A stretch of 64,000 nucleotides of DNA from Cedecea lapagei (GTDB lineage Bacteria; Pseudomonadota; Gammaproteobacteria; Enterobacterales; Enterobacteriaceae): the NCBI RefSeq assembly GCF_900635955.1, contig NZ_LR134201.1, positions 124,001-188,000 of the forward strand, in the 5' to 3' direction. The position numbers were made by a program, and so were the translations under genes. Shown in pieces: positions 26,334 to 34,894 of this stretch. Position 1 is the stretch's first letter, and each line of letters opens with the position of its first letter. The notes beneath the pieces are model-generated. The model was not told the origin of the DNA and did not search any database. It worked only from the letters and a program-made list of their open reading frames with translations.

Positions 26334-27155
26334 TTATGTTCGTTTTCGCGCATTCAGGGTGTCTACCAGCGCCATCGCCAGCCCGACCAGCATGCCGGTG
26401 AGGTGGGCGGGAATGACGGAGGATTGGGTAAACACCTCAATAGCCAGCCAAATCACCGCAAAGGCCAGCAGGCCCCGCTGCATCTGGAGACCGCTTTCGG
26501 GATCCCGCTCTCCACGCAGCCAGACATAGCCCATCAGGGCAAACACCGTGCCCGACAGGCCGCCAAACAGCGGGCCGGTAAACTTCGCCTGCATAAAGCC
26601 GCTCAGCAGAGTGGAGATCAGCGTCAGCGTAAGCAGTTTGCCGGTCCCAAGACGCTTTTCCACTGCGCCGCCTAAATACCACCACCATAGTAGGTTAAAG
26701 AGAATGTGCATCAAGGAGAAATGCAGCAGGCCGTGGGTGAAATAACGCCAAATCTCAAAGCGCTGCTCGGCCACCAGCGGCCAGCCAAGTATGGAAATTA
26801 CCGGGCCAAAGCCGACGATATTCAGCAGGACAAACAGCGCGATGCACACGCCGATGACGATAAGCGTCAGCGGCCCTGCGCGCTCCTTGATAGTGGCTAA
26901 AAACGGATAGCGTTTGTAGCTGAATGCTACGCCGCTGTGGCCGGTGCTCCAGCTGGCAGCCTGGTAGCGAGGGTCACCAGGGTTAGCGACGAACCTTTCC
27001 AGCTCCGCACGCACATGCTGTACCTGGCTTTCATCTGCCAGCCAGACATCGCTTTGCGTATGCTGCTGAATAGTAAGGATTACGCCCTGAGTTGCCATGT
27101 AATCGACAAAAGCCTGCGCCACGCGCGGGTTGGCGAAAGAGGTGATCATGATCAT
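26334..27155 (-). CDS. glpG: Rhomboid intramembrane serine protease GlpG
   Basis: A 273-residue rhomboid protease that cleaves transmembrane segments of substrate proteins in the inner membrane. A cytoplasmic N-terminal domain (residues 1-70) precedes six membrane helices. The catalytic dyad is Ser201 in FGGLSG and His251 in IPAHLTG. The oxyanion-region HFSLMHILFNLLWWW (145-159) is conserved. It is three residues shorter than E. coli GlpG, the difference falling in the segment before the His-bearing helix. Two overlapping ATG codons precede the coding region; the first gives MIMITSFANPR, matching the family. Confidence 0.96.
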   Translation of the reverse strand: MIMITSFANPRVAQAFVDYMATQGVILTIQQHTQSDVWLADESQVQHVRAELERFVANPGDPRYQAASWSTGHSGVAFSYKRYPFLATIKERAGPLTLIVIGVCIALFVLLNIVGFGPVISILGWPLVAEQRFEIWRYFTHGLLHFSLMHILFNLLWWWYLGGAVEKRLGTGKLLTLTLISTLLSGFMQAKFTGPLFGGLSGTVFALMGYVWLRGERDPESGLQMQRGLLAFAVIWLAIEVFTQSSVIPAHLTGMLVGLAMALVDTLNARKRT

Positions 27156-27232
27156 GAAAGTTTAACCAAGTTCGTCTATAAAGCCGTACAAAGGCAAGCA
27201 GTATACCTGCAGGGAGCGCAAACGCCTGAACT

Positions 27233-27559
27233 TTACGCGTCGTGAGCGACTTCGGCAGGAAAATGGCGGTGCCAGGCATCAAAACCGCCGTCGATGCTGT
27301 AAACCTGGTCGTAACCCTGCTGCAGCAGATACTGAGCTGCGCCTTTACTGCTGTTGCCGTGGTAACACATCACCATGACCGGCGTCTCGAAGTCGGTTTG
27401 CTGCATAAAATTCACCAGCGTGTCGTTGGTGAGGTGGTAGGCCCCCGGCGTGTGTCCCATGGCAAAGCTTTGCGGATCGCGGATATCTACCAATACCGCC
27501 TGCTGCTGCTGGAGTTTCTGGTGTGCTTCTTCCACACCAATACATTCAAATTGATCCAT
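27233..27559 (-). CDS. glpE: Thiosulfate sulfurtransferase GlpE (rhodanese)
   Basis: A 108-residue single-domain rhodanese that transfers sulfur from thiosulfate to an acceptor such as cyanide or a thiol in vitro. The active-site cysteine is Cys65 in the CYHGNSS loop, and the VDIRDPQSFAMGH block is typical. Length equals E. coli GlpE. It is the first gene of glpEGR and divergent from glpD, sharing a 195-bp regulatory region. Its biological sulfur acceptor is not known. Confidence 0.96.
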   Translation of the reverse strand: MDQFECIGVEEAHQKLQQQQAVLVDIRDPQSFAMGHTPGAYHLTNDTLVNFMQQTDFETPVMVMCYHGNSSKGAAQYLLQQGYDQVYSIDGGFDAWHRHFPAEVAHDA

Positions 27560-27640
27560 GGTTTTACTCGTCGAGAAAGAAAGGAAACAAAGGGCATGTT
27601 AAGGCATCAGGCCCTGCTGGCGCTGATATTAACGCCAATA

Positions 27641-27656
27641 TGTTATCCATATCACG
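27641..27656. promoter_or_regulatory. Possible CRP site in the glpE-glpD intergenic region
   Basis: TGTTA-N6-TCACG is a near match to the CRP consensus TGTGA-N6-TCACA, about 100 bp upstream of glpD. glpD is cAMP-CRP-activated in E. coli; this particular site is inferred by eye. Confidence 0.5.
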
Positions 27657-27702
27657 TAGAAATGTTTTTATTTCGTTACCAAAGCGGACGAACACTTGCT
27701 AT

Positions 27703-27722
27703 CATGAGCGATATCGAACATT
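27703..27722. promoter_or_regulatory. GlpR operator upstream of glpD
   Basis: ATGAGCGATATCGAACAT is close to the palindromic GlpR operator (TTCG-AT-AT-CGAA core with AT-rich ends). A second half-like sequence TTTAACGAAAGT lies at about 27731-27742, near the glpD ribosome site, and TTTCGTTACCAAAG lies upstream. Clustered operators at glpD fit the known E. coli pattern. Confidence 0.7.
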
Positions 27723-27754
27723 TTTGAGCTTTAACGAAAGTGCGTGAGGGCAAC

Positions 27755-29263
27755 ATGGAAACCAAAGATCTGATTGTAATTGGCGGTGGAATCAACGGCG
27801 CGGGTATTGCGGCGGACGCCGCTGGCCGCGGGTTATCCGTGTTAATGCTGGAGGGGCAGGACCTGGCTTGTGCCACCTCTTCCGCCAGCTCTAAGCTGAT
27901 TCATGGCGGCCTGCGCTACCTGGAACACTATGAGTTTCGCCTGGTGAGCGAGGCTTTGGCCGAGCGTGAAGTGCTATTGAAAATGGCGCCGCATATTGCC
28001 TTCCCGATGCGTTTCCGTTTGCCGCATCGCCCGCACCTTCGTCCGGCGTGGATGATCCGCACCGGTCTGTTTATGTACGACCACCTGGGAAAACGTACCA
28101 GCCTGCCGTCCTCTACCAGCTTGCGTTTTGGCGCAGACTCCGTGCTGAAGCCGGAAATCGTGCGCGGATTCGAATATTCCGACTGCTGGGTGGATGATGC
28201 CCGACTGGTGGTGGCTAACGCCCAGATGGTGACCCGCAAGGGTGGGGAAGTAAAAACCCGCACTCGCGCTATTAAAGCGACTCGTGAGAACGGTCTGTGG
28301 GTGGTTGAAGCGCAGGATATTGATACCGGTGAAACCTTTACCTGGCACGCTAAAGGTCTGGTTAACGCGACCGGCCCATGGGTGAAAACCTTCTTCGATG
28401 AGGGCCTGCACCTGCAGTCTCCTTACGGTATCCGCCTGATCAAAGGTAGCCACATTGTGGTGCCGCGCGTGCATAGCCAGAAGCAGGCTTACATCCTGCA
28501 AAACGAAGATAAACGCATCGTGTTCGTGATCCCGTGGATGGATGAATTTTCCATTATCGGCACCACCGACGTGGAGTATCACGGCGACCCGAAAGCGGTC
28601 CAGATTGACGAGAAAGAGGTCAGTTACCTGCTGAACGTCTACAACGCCCACTTTAAAAAGACGCTGACCAAAGACGATATTGTCTGGACTTATTCCGGCG
28701 TGCGTCCTCTGTGTGACGATGAATCTGACTCTCCGCAGGCCGTGACCCGTGACTACACTCTGGATATTCATGACGAAAACGGTCAGGCTCCGCTGCTGTC
28801 GGTGTTTGGCGGTAAGTTAACCACCTACCGTAAACTCGCCGAACACGCGCTGGATAAGCTTGAGCGTTACTACCCTAATATCGGACCGGCCTGGACCAAA
28901 GATTGTCGTCTGCCCGGCGGTGATATCGGCGGCGATCGGGATGACTATGCGGCGAAACTGCGTCGTCGCCACGCTTTCCTGACCGAAAGCCTTGCCCGCC
29001 ATCTGGCTCGTACCTACGGCAGCAACAGCGATCTGGTTATTGGCGATGCGAAAAGCCTGAGCGATTTGGGTGAAGACTTTGGCCATGAGTTTTATGAAGC
29101 CGAGCTGCGTTACCTGGCGGAGCATGAGTGGGTAAGATGTGCTGAAGACGCGCTGTGGCGTCGCACCAAGCTGGGCATGTGGCTCAACGAAGAGCAGCAG
29201 GCGCGGGTGGCGCAGTGGCTGGTAAAGCAGGCCGCTAAGTCAGGGCTGTCCCTGGCATCGTAA
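27755..29263 (+). CDS. glpD: Aerobic glycerol-3-phosphate dehydrogenase GlpD
   Basis: A 502-residue FAD flavoprotein on the inner face of the cytoplasmic membrane that oxidises glycerol-3-phosphate to dihydroxyacetone phosphate and passes electrons to quinone. The dinucleotide-binding fold VIGGGINGAGIAADAAGRG starts at residue 8, the substrate-site SSKLIHGGLRYLE block follows at about residue 46, and GVRPLCDD and VFGGKLTTYRKLAE are conserved further on. The frame opens at 27740, but METKDLIVIGGG from 27755 matches E. coli and has the GAGGG site upstream. It is divergent from glpEGR and converges on malT. Confidence 0.97.
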   Translation: METKDLIVIGGGINGAGIAADAAGRGLSVLMLEGQDLACATSSASSKLIHGGLRYLEHYEFRLVSEALAEREVLLKMAPHIAFPMRFRLPHRPHLRPAWMIRTGLFMYDHLGKRTSLPSSTSLRFGADSVLKPEIVRGFEYSDCWVDDARLVVANAQMVTRKGGEVKTRTRAIKATRENGLWVVEAQDIDTGETFTWHAKGLVNATGPWVKTFFDEGLHLQSPYGIRLIKGSHIVVPRVHSQKQAYILQNEDKRIVFVIPWMDEFSIIGTTDVEYHGDPKAVQIDEKEVSYLLNVYNAHFKKTLTKDDIVWTYSGVRPLCDDESDSPQAVTRDYTLDIHDENGQAPLLSVFGGKLTTYRKLAEHALDKLERYYPNIGPAWTKDCRLPGGDIGGDRDDYAAKLRRRHAFLTESLARHLARTYGSNSDLVIGDAKSLSDLGEDFGHEFYEAELRYLAEHEWVRCAEDALWRRTKLGMWLNEEQQARVAQWLVKQAAKSGLSLAS

Positions 29264-29297
29264 ACAGCTTTGCAGCGGTGACGCTGCCTCGTGCTAA

Positions 29298-29320
29298 CCC
29301 TCTCCCTCAAAGGGAGAGGG
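29298..29320. repeat. Palindromic repeat copy 4 (glpD/malT 3' ends)
   Basis: CCCTCTCCCT and AGGGAGAGGG around CAA between convergent glpD and malT. Confidence 0.75.
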
Positions 29321-29355
29321 GATATCCCAGAAGCCCGTTTCCAGAGCGTTTCCGA

Positions 29356-32061
29356 TTAAACCCCATACCCCATCATCTTCAGCAATTCCTGCGCATGCTG
29401 TACCGCGTCCTGGCGGTGCGCTACGCCCAGCTTCTGATACAGATTCCTGATATGCGTCTTTATGGTGGTGGCCGCCACGTCCAGTTCCCCGGCGATCTGC
29501 TCGTTGCTGTAGCCTGAGTAAATCAACCCCAGTACCTGCCACTCACGCTGCGTCAGCGGGCTGGTGCGAATAAGCTCTGGCACTTCCGGGTGGTTGAGCA
29601 GCCGGTTCACAAAGCTCTCGTCAAAGTGCGCAAATTTGTGGCGATGATGCTGATTTATCTCGCGCAGGATGCGCTGAGCACGATGCTGGTCCAGCTCCGG
29701 CAGCGTGTTCAGCTGGATGAGCTGGCGCAGCTGCTGCGCCATCGCTTCCCCTTCGATCACAAAGTGGCTGATAAAGCCGGTGCGGTTTGCCAGCGACAGG
29801 GCTTCCAGCAGCACGCGCTGAGCGTCGCTTTTACGCCCATCCTGCCAGTAAAGCTGGTTTAGCAGCAGCAGGTTGCGGTTGAGGTCGCTCATCAGGCGCA
29901 GGCTGCGGGCATTTTCGTTTAGCTCTTCCAGCACCATTTCTGCCGGTCCGTACTCGCCCAGCAGGATTTGGACGCGGGCGATGTTACGCCACTGGCTTTG
30001 CAGGAAGTGATTATTGGCAAATTCCGGCTTCGGCGTCTGGCGCAGCCAGTTGGCCGCTGACTTCTTATCGCCCGTCATTTGCCAGTAGATCACCCTTACC
30101 TTGTCGGCGTTGGAGACCCAGTCGCTGTGCCAGGGACCGTTCCCAAGCAAATTTTCAAGGCGGTTAAGGTGATTACGAGCATTATCCAGGTCGCCGCGGG
30201 CCAGAGAACACTGCACCAGCAGCGCCAGGCATTGCAGCTGCTGCTGCGGCTGGAAGCTGGAAAGGACCTCCATGCCGCTGCGTGCCGCCGCTTCGGCTTC
30301 ATCCAGTCGCGCCCACGCCCAGAGCAGTTGAGCGCGGATGCGCTGCAGGAATTCGTGCAGCGGCAGCTGCTCAAGATGCTGCTCGCGGATCAGCACAAAG
30401 GCTTTTTCCTGCGTTTCCCAGGCGGCCTGCAGGAACCCCTGGGCCAGCAGGATTTCGCTCTGCTGAATGAGGCTCCACAAGGCGTAATGCCAGACATCGT
30501 GGCGGCGCGCCATCTGCTCCGTCTGCTGCATGACGGAAAGTGACTTTGTGAGGTCGCCTTTGCAGTGCAGGACCTCACCGTGGACCGAGGTGGCCACGAT
30601 GCGGCTGTAGAAATTAGCCAGCGGCAGCATCTCCAGCGCCACCATGGCCAGGCGCTCGGCTTCAGCCGGGTCACCCGCGTTGATGGCAACCTGAGCGCGC
30701 AGGGCGTTGAATTCGCCGTGCAGCGTGTCGTCGATGACCAGGTTCATCTCCTGCTCGGCGCGCGCCAGCAGGGTATTGACTTCGCTATAGCGGTGCTGGC
30801 TTTGCATCAGCCAGGCCTGCAGCAGCACCAGTTTTGGGTTTTCCAGCAGGCTCTCCCACGGCAACGCCTTAAGCGACTCTTCCAGCAGGGTCAGCTCACT
30901 GTGGTTAAACAGCGCCCACGCGTGGCCCAGCAGGATATCGCGCAGCATATTGGCATCCCCCGCCGCCAGCGCGTGGTGAATCGCCTCGCTGGGGAACCCC
31001 TGCGCCATCCAGCTTTCTGCTGCGGCCCGGTGAATGTCCGGTAACTCTGCGGCCAGCTCCCACTGGCAGCGCTGGCGCAGAAAACTGCCAAACAGCGGAT
31101 GGAAGCAAAACCATTCGCCGGAGTCGTCCATCCGCTGGAGGAACAGGCCCTGGCGCTCGATCTCTTCCAGCCGCATCTGACCATTCTCTTCGCCGGTGAC
31201 CTGGGCGATAAGCGCATCATTCATCGAGCGCAGGATAGAGCTTCGCAGCAGGAAGTTGCGGGTATCGGCGTCAACGTTATTCAGTACCTCATCCACCAGG
31301 TAGTCTGAAAGATGGCTGGCGTTGATCCCCGACAGGCGGCGTGCGGAGTGCTGGGCCGGCGTATTGCTCTGGCGTGCGGAGAGGGCAATCAGCTGGAGTG
31401 CCGTGACCCAGCCCGCAACGTCGTCACAAAGACGACTGCTGTCCGCTTGCTCGATTGGCGTTGCCAGGCGATTGTCAAAAAACTGCTTCGCTTCCTGGTG
31501 GGTAAAGGCGAGCTGCTGGCTGCCGATTTCCAGCAGCTGGTCGCGTACGCGTAGGTTGGCGATGCCAAGCTGCGGCAAATTGCGCGACAGAATGACCAGC
31601 GTCAGGTTTTCCGGCTGATGGCGAATAAAAAAGCGCATCGCTTCATGAATCACCGGATTGGCAATCAGGTGGTAATCATCTATCACCAGATATAGCGGCT
31701 TATCCCAGCCGGCCAGCTCGATGAAAAGTTGGGAAAAAAGCGAGGATAGGCTGGCATATTGCCGTTTTTGCGCCATGATTTCGCTACTTATACAGTGTCC
31801 GCCGGTGGCGTACTGTACGGCGGCAATCAGGTAGCTGGCAAAGCGCTCCTGCTGGTTATCCCCTTCATCAAGAGAATACCAGCCCAGCTCTTTTCGCCCA
31901 GCAGCCCACTGGGAGACCAGGGTAGTTTTACCATAACCGGCAGGGCTGGCGATCAGTGCTAAGCGGTAGTTGGCGGCAGTCGAAAGCTTCACCAACAGCC
32001 GGTCGCGAACCACAGTGTTTTCCAGCCGAACAGGGCGACTTAATTTGGATGGGATTAACAT
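29356..32061 (-). CDS. malT: Maltose regulon activator MalT
   Basis: A 901-residue signal-transduction ATPase (STAND) and transcription activator of the maltose regulon, switched on by maltotriose and ATP. Walker A SPAGYGKTT lies at residues 39-47, with VIDDYHLI as Walker B further on. The middle consists of helical TPR-like superhelix repeats forming the maltotriose-sensing region. A LuxR-type helix-turn-helix closes the protein (TQREWQVLGLIYSGYSNEQIAGELDVAATTIKTHI, around residues 833-868). Length equals E. coli. It is divergent from malPQ across a 421-bp gap holding MalT boxes. Confidence 0.97.
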   Translation of the reverse strand: MLIPSKLSRPVRLENTVVRDRLLVKLSTAANYRLALIASPAGYGKTTLVSQWAAGRKELGWYSLDEGDNQQERFASYLIAAVQYATGGHCISSEIMAQKRQYASLSSLFSQLFIELAGWDKPLYLVIDDYHLIANPVIHEAMRFFIRHQPENLTLVILSRNLPQLGIANLRVRDQLLEIGSQQLAFTHQEAKQFFDNRLATPIEQADSSRLCDDVAGWVTALQLIALSARQSNTPAQHSARRLSGINASHLSDYLVDEVLNNVDADTRNFLLRSSILRSMNDALIAQVTGEENGQMRLEEIERQGLFLQRMDDSGEWFCFHPLFGSFLRQRCQWELAAELPDIHRAAAESWMAQGFPSEAIHHALAAGDANMLRDILLGHAWALFNHSELTLLEESLKALPWESLLENPKLVLLQAWLMQSQHRYSEVNTLLARAEQEMNLVIDDTLHGEFNALRAQVAINAGDPAEAERLAMVALEMLPLANFYSRIVATSVHGEVLHCKGDLTKSLSVMQQTEQMARRHDVWHYALWSLIQQSEILLAQGFLQAAWETQEKAFVLIREQHLEQLPLHEFLQRIRAQLLWAWARLDEAEAAARSGMEVLSSFQPQQQLQCLALLVQCSLARGDLDNARNHLNRLENLLGNGPWHSDWVSNADKVRVIYWQMTGDKKSAANWLRQTPKPEFANNHFLQSQWRNIARVQILLGEYGPAEMVLEELNENARSLRLMSDLNRNLLLLNQLYWQDGRKSDAQRVLLEALSLANRTGFISHFVIEGEAMAQQLRQLIQLNTLPELDQHRAQRILREINQHHRHKFAHFDESFVNRLLNHPEVPELIRTSPLTQREWQVLGLIYSGYSNEQIAGELDVAATTIKTHIRNLYQKLGVAHRQDAVQHAQELLKMMGYGV

Positions 32062-32372
32062 AGTTGATCACTTCACTGTGTAAAAATTGCCCCGACATCT
32101 TCCACACCAAAGGGCGGAATTACCGCGCTACATAAGGGATCATGGAGGGAAATGTTCTGGGATTCGATTTTTTTTACGCTTCGTAATTAATGCTTACGGA
32201 TAAGGTCGGCCAGAATGCCCTTTATTGCAAGATTGTTGAACTTTCCGTGCTCCGTAAGTTGCACCCTGTCACAGTTCCATTTTTTTCATGAATATGATTG
32301 CTCACTCCTTGCGCCAGCGTGGCTGAAACCCGTTACATCGCCGCATCGAGTGGCAGAGATCACATTTTTCGC

Positions 32373-32416
32373 TCATCCTCACGACTCCTCCCCGCCGATT
32401 ACGCACCGGGATGAGG
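32373..32416. promoter_or_regulatory. MalT-box array of the malPQ promoter
   Basis: Three sequences of the MalT-box type (GGGGA(G/T)GAGG) lie 70-110 bp before malP: TCATCCTC at 32373-32380 and CTCCTCCCC at 32385-32393 on the reverse strand, and GGGATGAGG at 32408-32416 on the forward strand. The arrangement resembles that of the E. coli malPQ promoter. The rest of the 421-bp malT-malP gap (32062-32482) shows no gene. Confidence 0.82.
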
Positions 32417-32482
32417 AAGTCACCCAGGCTGCCCGGCACACTATCGGGTAATGATTTTCGAACATTACAGGACGGATCCCCT

Positions 32483-34885
32483 ATGTCACAGCCGATCTTC
32501 AGTAAAGAACAGTTCCAGTCCGCTCTGACGCGCCAGTGGCAGCGTTACGGTCTCCAGGATGCCAGCGAAATGACCCGGCATCAGTGGTGGCACGCCGTCA
32601 GCGGCGCGCTTGCAGAGCTTTTAGCGGCTCAGCCAGCGGCAAAACCCGAGGCTAAACAGCGCCACGTCAACTATATCTCGATGGAGTTTCTGATTGGCCG
32701 CCTGACCGGGAATAACCTGCTTAACCTTGGCTGGTTCTCTGAGGTGAGCGACGTGCTGCAGGATTACCAGATTAACCTCACAGACTTGCTGGAGGAAGAG
32801 ACGGACCCTGCATTAGGAAACGGTGGGTTAGGGCGACTGGCGGCCTGCTTCCTGGATTCGATGGCAACGGTCGGGCAGTCGGCTATCGGCTATGGACTGA
32901 ATTATCAGTACGGCCTGTTCCGGCAGTCCTTTAAGGACGGCAAGCAGATGGAAGCTCCGGACGACTGGCAGCGCGGCAGCTACCCGTGGTTCCGCCACAA
33001 CAGCGCGCTGGATGTGCAGGTGGGCGTCGGTGGTAAGGTGGTGAAGAGCGGGAAAAACCAGCGCTGGGAACCCGCCTTTATTTTCCAGGGGGAAGCCTGG
33101 GATTTACCGGTGCTGGGCTACCGAAACGGCGTGGCGCAGCCATTGCGCCTGTGGCAGGCAAAGCATGCCCATCCGTTTGATCTGACGAAATTTAATGACG
33201 GTGAATTCCTTAAGGCCGAACAGCAGGGTATCGACGCCGAGAAGCTGACCAAGGTGCTCTACCCGAACGACAACCATCTGAACGGCAAAAAGCTGCGCCT
33301 GATGCAGCAGTATTTCCAGTGCGCCTGTTCGGTGGCAGATATCCTGCGTCGGCATCATCTGGCGGGCCGCAAGCTTGCCGAGCTGCCGGATTACGAAGTG
33401 ATCCAGCTCAATGATACTCACCCGACCATTGCCATCCCGGAACTGCTGCGCGTGCTGATTGACGAGCATCAGCTTAGCTGGGACGATGCCTGGGCTATCA
33501 CCAGCAAAACCTTCGCCTACACCAACCACACCCTGATGCCGGAGGCGCTGGAGTGCTGGGACGAGAAGCTGGTGAAGGCGCTTCTGCCTCGCCATATGCA
33601 GATCGTCAATGAAATCAATAAGCGCTTTAAGGTGCTGGTGGAGAAAACCTGGCCGGATGACGAAGCCGTCTGGGCGAAGCTGGCCGTGGTGCATAACAAG
33701 CAGGTGCGCATGGCAAACCTGTGCGTTGTGGGCGGCTTTGCGGTTAACGGCGTTGCCGCGCTGCACTCTGAGCTGGTGGTTAAAGATCTGTTCCCGGAAT
33801 ACCACCAGCTGTGGCCGAACAAATTCCATAACGTCACCAACGGCATTACGCCGCGCCGCTGGATCAAGCAGTGCAATCCCGCGCTTGCGGCGCTGTTTGA
33901 TAAGACGCTGAAAAAAGAGTGGGCGAACAATCTCGACGTGCTGGAAGGGCTGGAAAAACATGCCGATAACGCAAAGTTCCGCCAGACCTGGCGCGAAATC
34001 AAGTACCAGAACAAAGTGAAGCTGGCGGCGTTTGTGAAGGCGCGTACCGGCATTGTGATTAGTCCGGATGCGCTGTTCGATGTGCAAATCAAGCGCCTGC
34101 ACGAGTACAAACGCCAGCACCTCAACCTGCTGCATATTCTGGCGCAGTACAAGGATATTCGTGAGAATCCGGACGCGGACCGTGTACCGCGCGTTTACTT
34201 GTTTGGCGCGAAGGCGGCGCCGGGGTACTACCTGGCAAAAAATATTATCTTTGCGATCAATAAGGTGGCCGAGGCGATCAATAACGATCCGCGGGTGGGC
34301 GACAAGCTCAAAGTCGTTTTCCTGCCGGACTACTGCGTGTCTGCGGCGGAAATTATGATCCCGGCGGCAGATATCTCCGAGCAAATTTCGACCGCGGGTA
34401 AAGAGGCCTCCGGCACCGGCAACATGAAGCTGGCGCTGAACGGCGCCCTGACGGTCGGCACGCTTGACGGCGCCAACGTTGAAATCGCTGAGAAGGTGGG
34501 CGAAGAGAATATCTTTATTTTTGGCCACACCGTCGAGCAGGTTAAGGCCCTGAAAGCCAAAGGCTATGACCCGGTAAAATGGCGCAAAAAAGACAAAACG
34601 CTGAATGCTATCCTCAAAGAGCTGGAGCAGGGCAAATACAGCGAAGGCGATAAGCACGCCTTTGACCAGATGCTGCACAGCATCGGCAAAGAGGGCGGTG
34701 ACCCCTATCTGGTCATGGCCGACTTTACGGCTTATGCCGAAGCGCAGAAGCTTGCCGATAAGCTTTACCTCGACCAGGAGGCCTGGACGCGCGCGGCGAT
34801 TTTGAACAGCGCCCGCTGCGGGATGTTCAGCTCCGACCGCTCGATTCGTGATTATCAGCAACGTATCTGGCAGGCAAAACGCTAA
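32483..34885 (+). CDS. malP: Maltodextrin phosphorylase MalP
   Basis: An 800-residue GT35 phosphorylase that cleaves maltodextrins with phosphate to glucose-1-phosphate. Conserved blocks include NYISMEFLIGRLTGNNLLNL, ALGNGGLGRLAACFLDS and the pyridoxal-phosphate lysine Lys649 in SGTGNMKLALNG. The frame is open from 32411 through one MalT box, but the ATG at 32483 gives MSQPIF and the E. coli N-terminus. It is paralogous to glgP and, unlike glgP in this window, fully open. malQ starts 9 bp downstream. Confidence 0.97.
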   Translation: MSQPIFSKEQFQSALTRQWQRYGLQDASEMTRHQWWHAVSGALAELLAAQPAAKPEAKQRHVNYISMEFLIGRLTGNNLLNLGWFSEVSDVLQDYQINLTDLLEEETDPALGNGGLGRLAACFLDSMATVGQSAIGYGLNYQYGLFRQSFKDGKQMEAPDDWQRGSYPWFRHNSALDVQVGVGGKVVKSGKNQRWEPAFIFQGEAWDLPVLGYRNGVAQPLRLWQAKHAHPFDLTKFNDGEFLKAEQQGIDAEKLTKVLYPNDNHLNGKKLRLMQQYFQCACSVADILRRHHLAGRKLAELPDYEVIQLNDTHPTIAIPELLRVLIDEHQLSWDDAWAITSKTFAYTNHTLMPEALECWDEKLVKALLPRHMQIVNEINKRFKVLVEKTWPDDEAVWAKLAVVHNKQVRMANLCVVGGFAVNGVAALHSELVVKDLFPEYHQLWPNKFHNVTNGITPRRWIKQCNPALAALFDKTLKKEWANNLDVLEGLEKHADNAKFRQTWREIKYQNKVKLAAFVKARTGIVISPDALFDVQIKRLHEYKRQHLNLLHILAQYKDIRENPDADRVPRVYLFGAKAAPGYYLAKNIIFAINKVAEAINNDPRVGDKLKVVFLPDYCVSAAEIMIPAADISEQISTAGKEASGTGNMKLALNGALTVGTLDGANVEIAEKVGEENIFIFGHTVEQVKALKAKGYDPVKWRKKDKTLNAILKELEQGKYSEGDKHAFDQMLHSIGKEGGDPYLVMADFTAYAEAQKLADKLYLDQEAWTRAAILNSARCGMFSSDRSIRDYQQRIWQAKR

Positions 34886-34894
34886 GGGAGCGCC

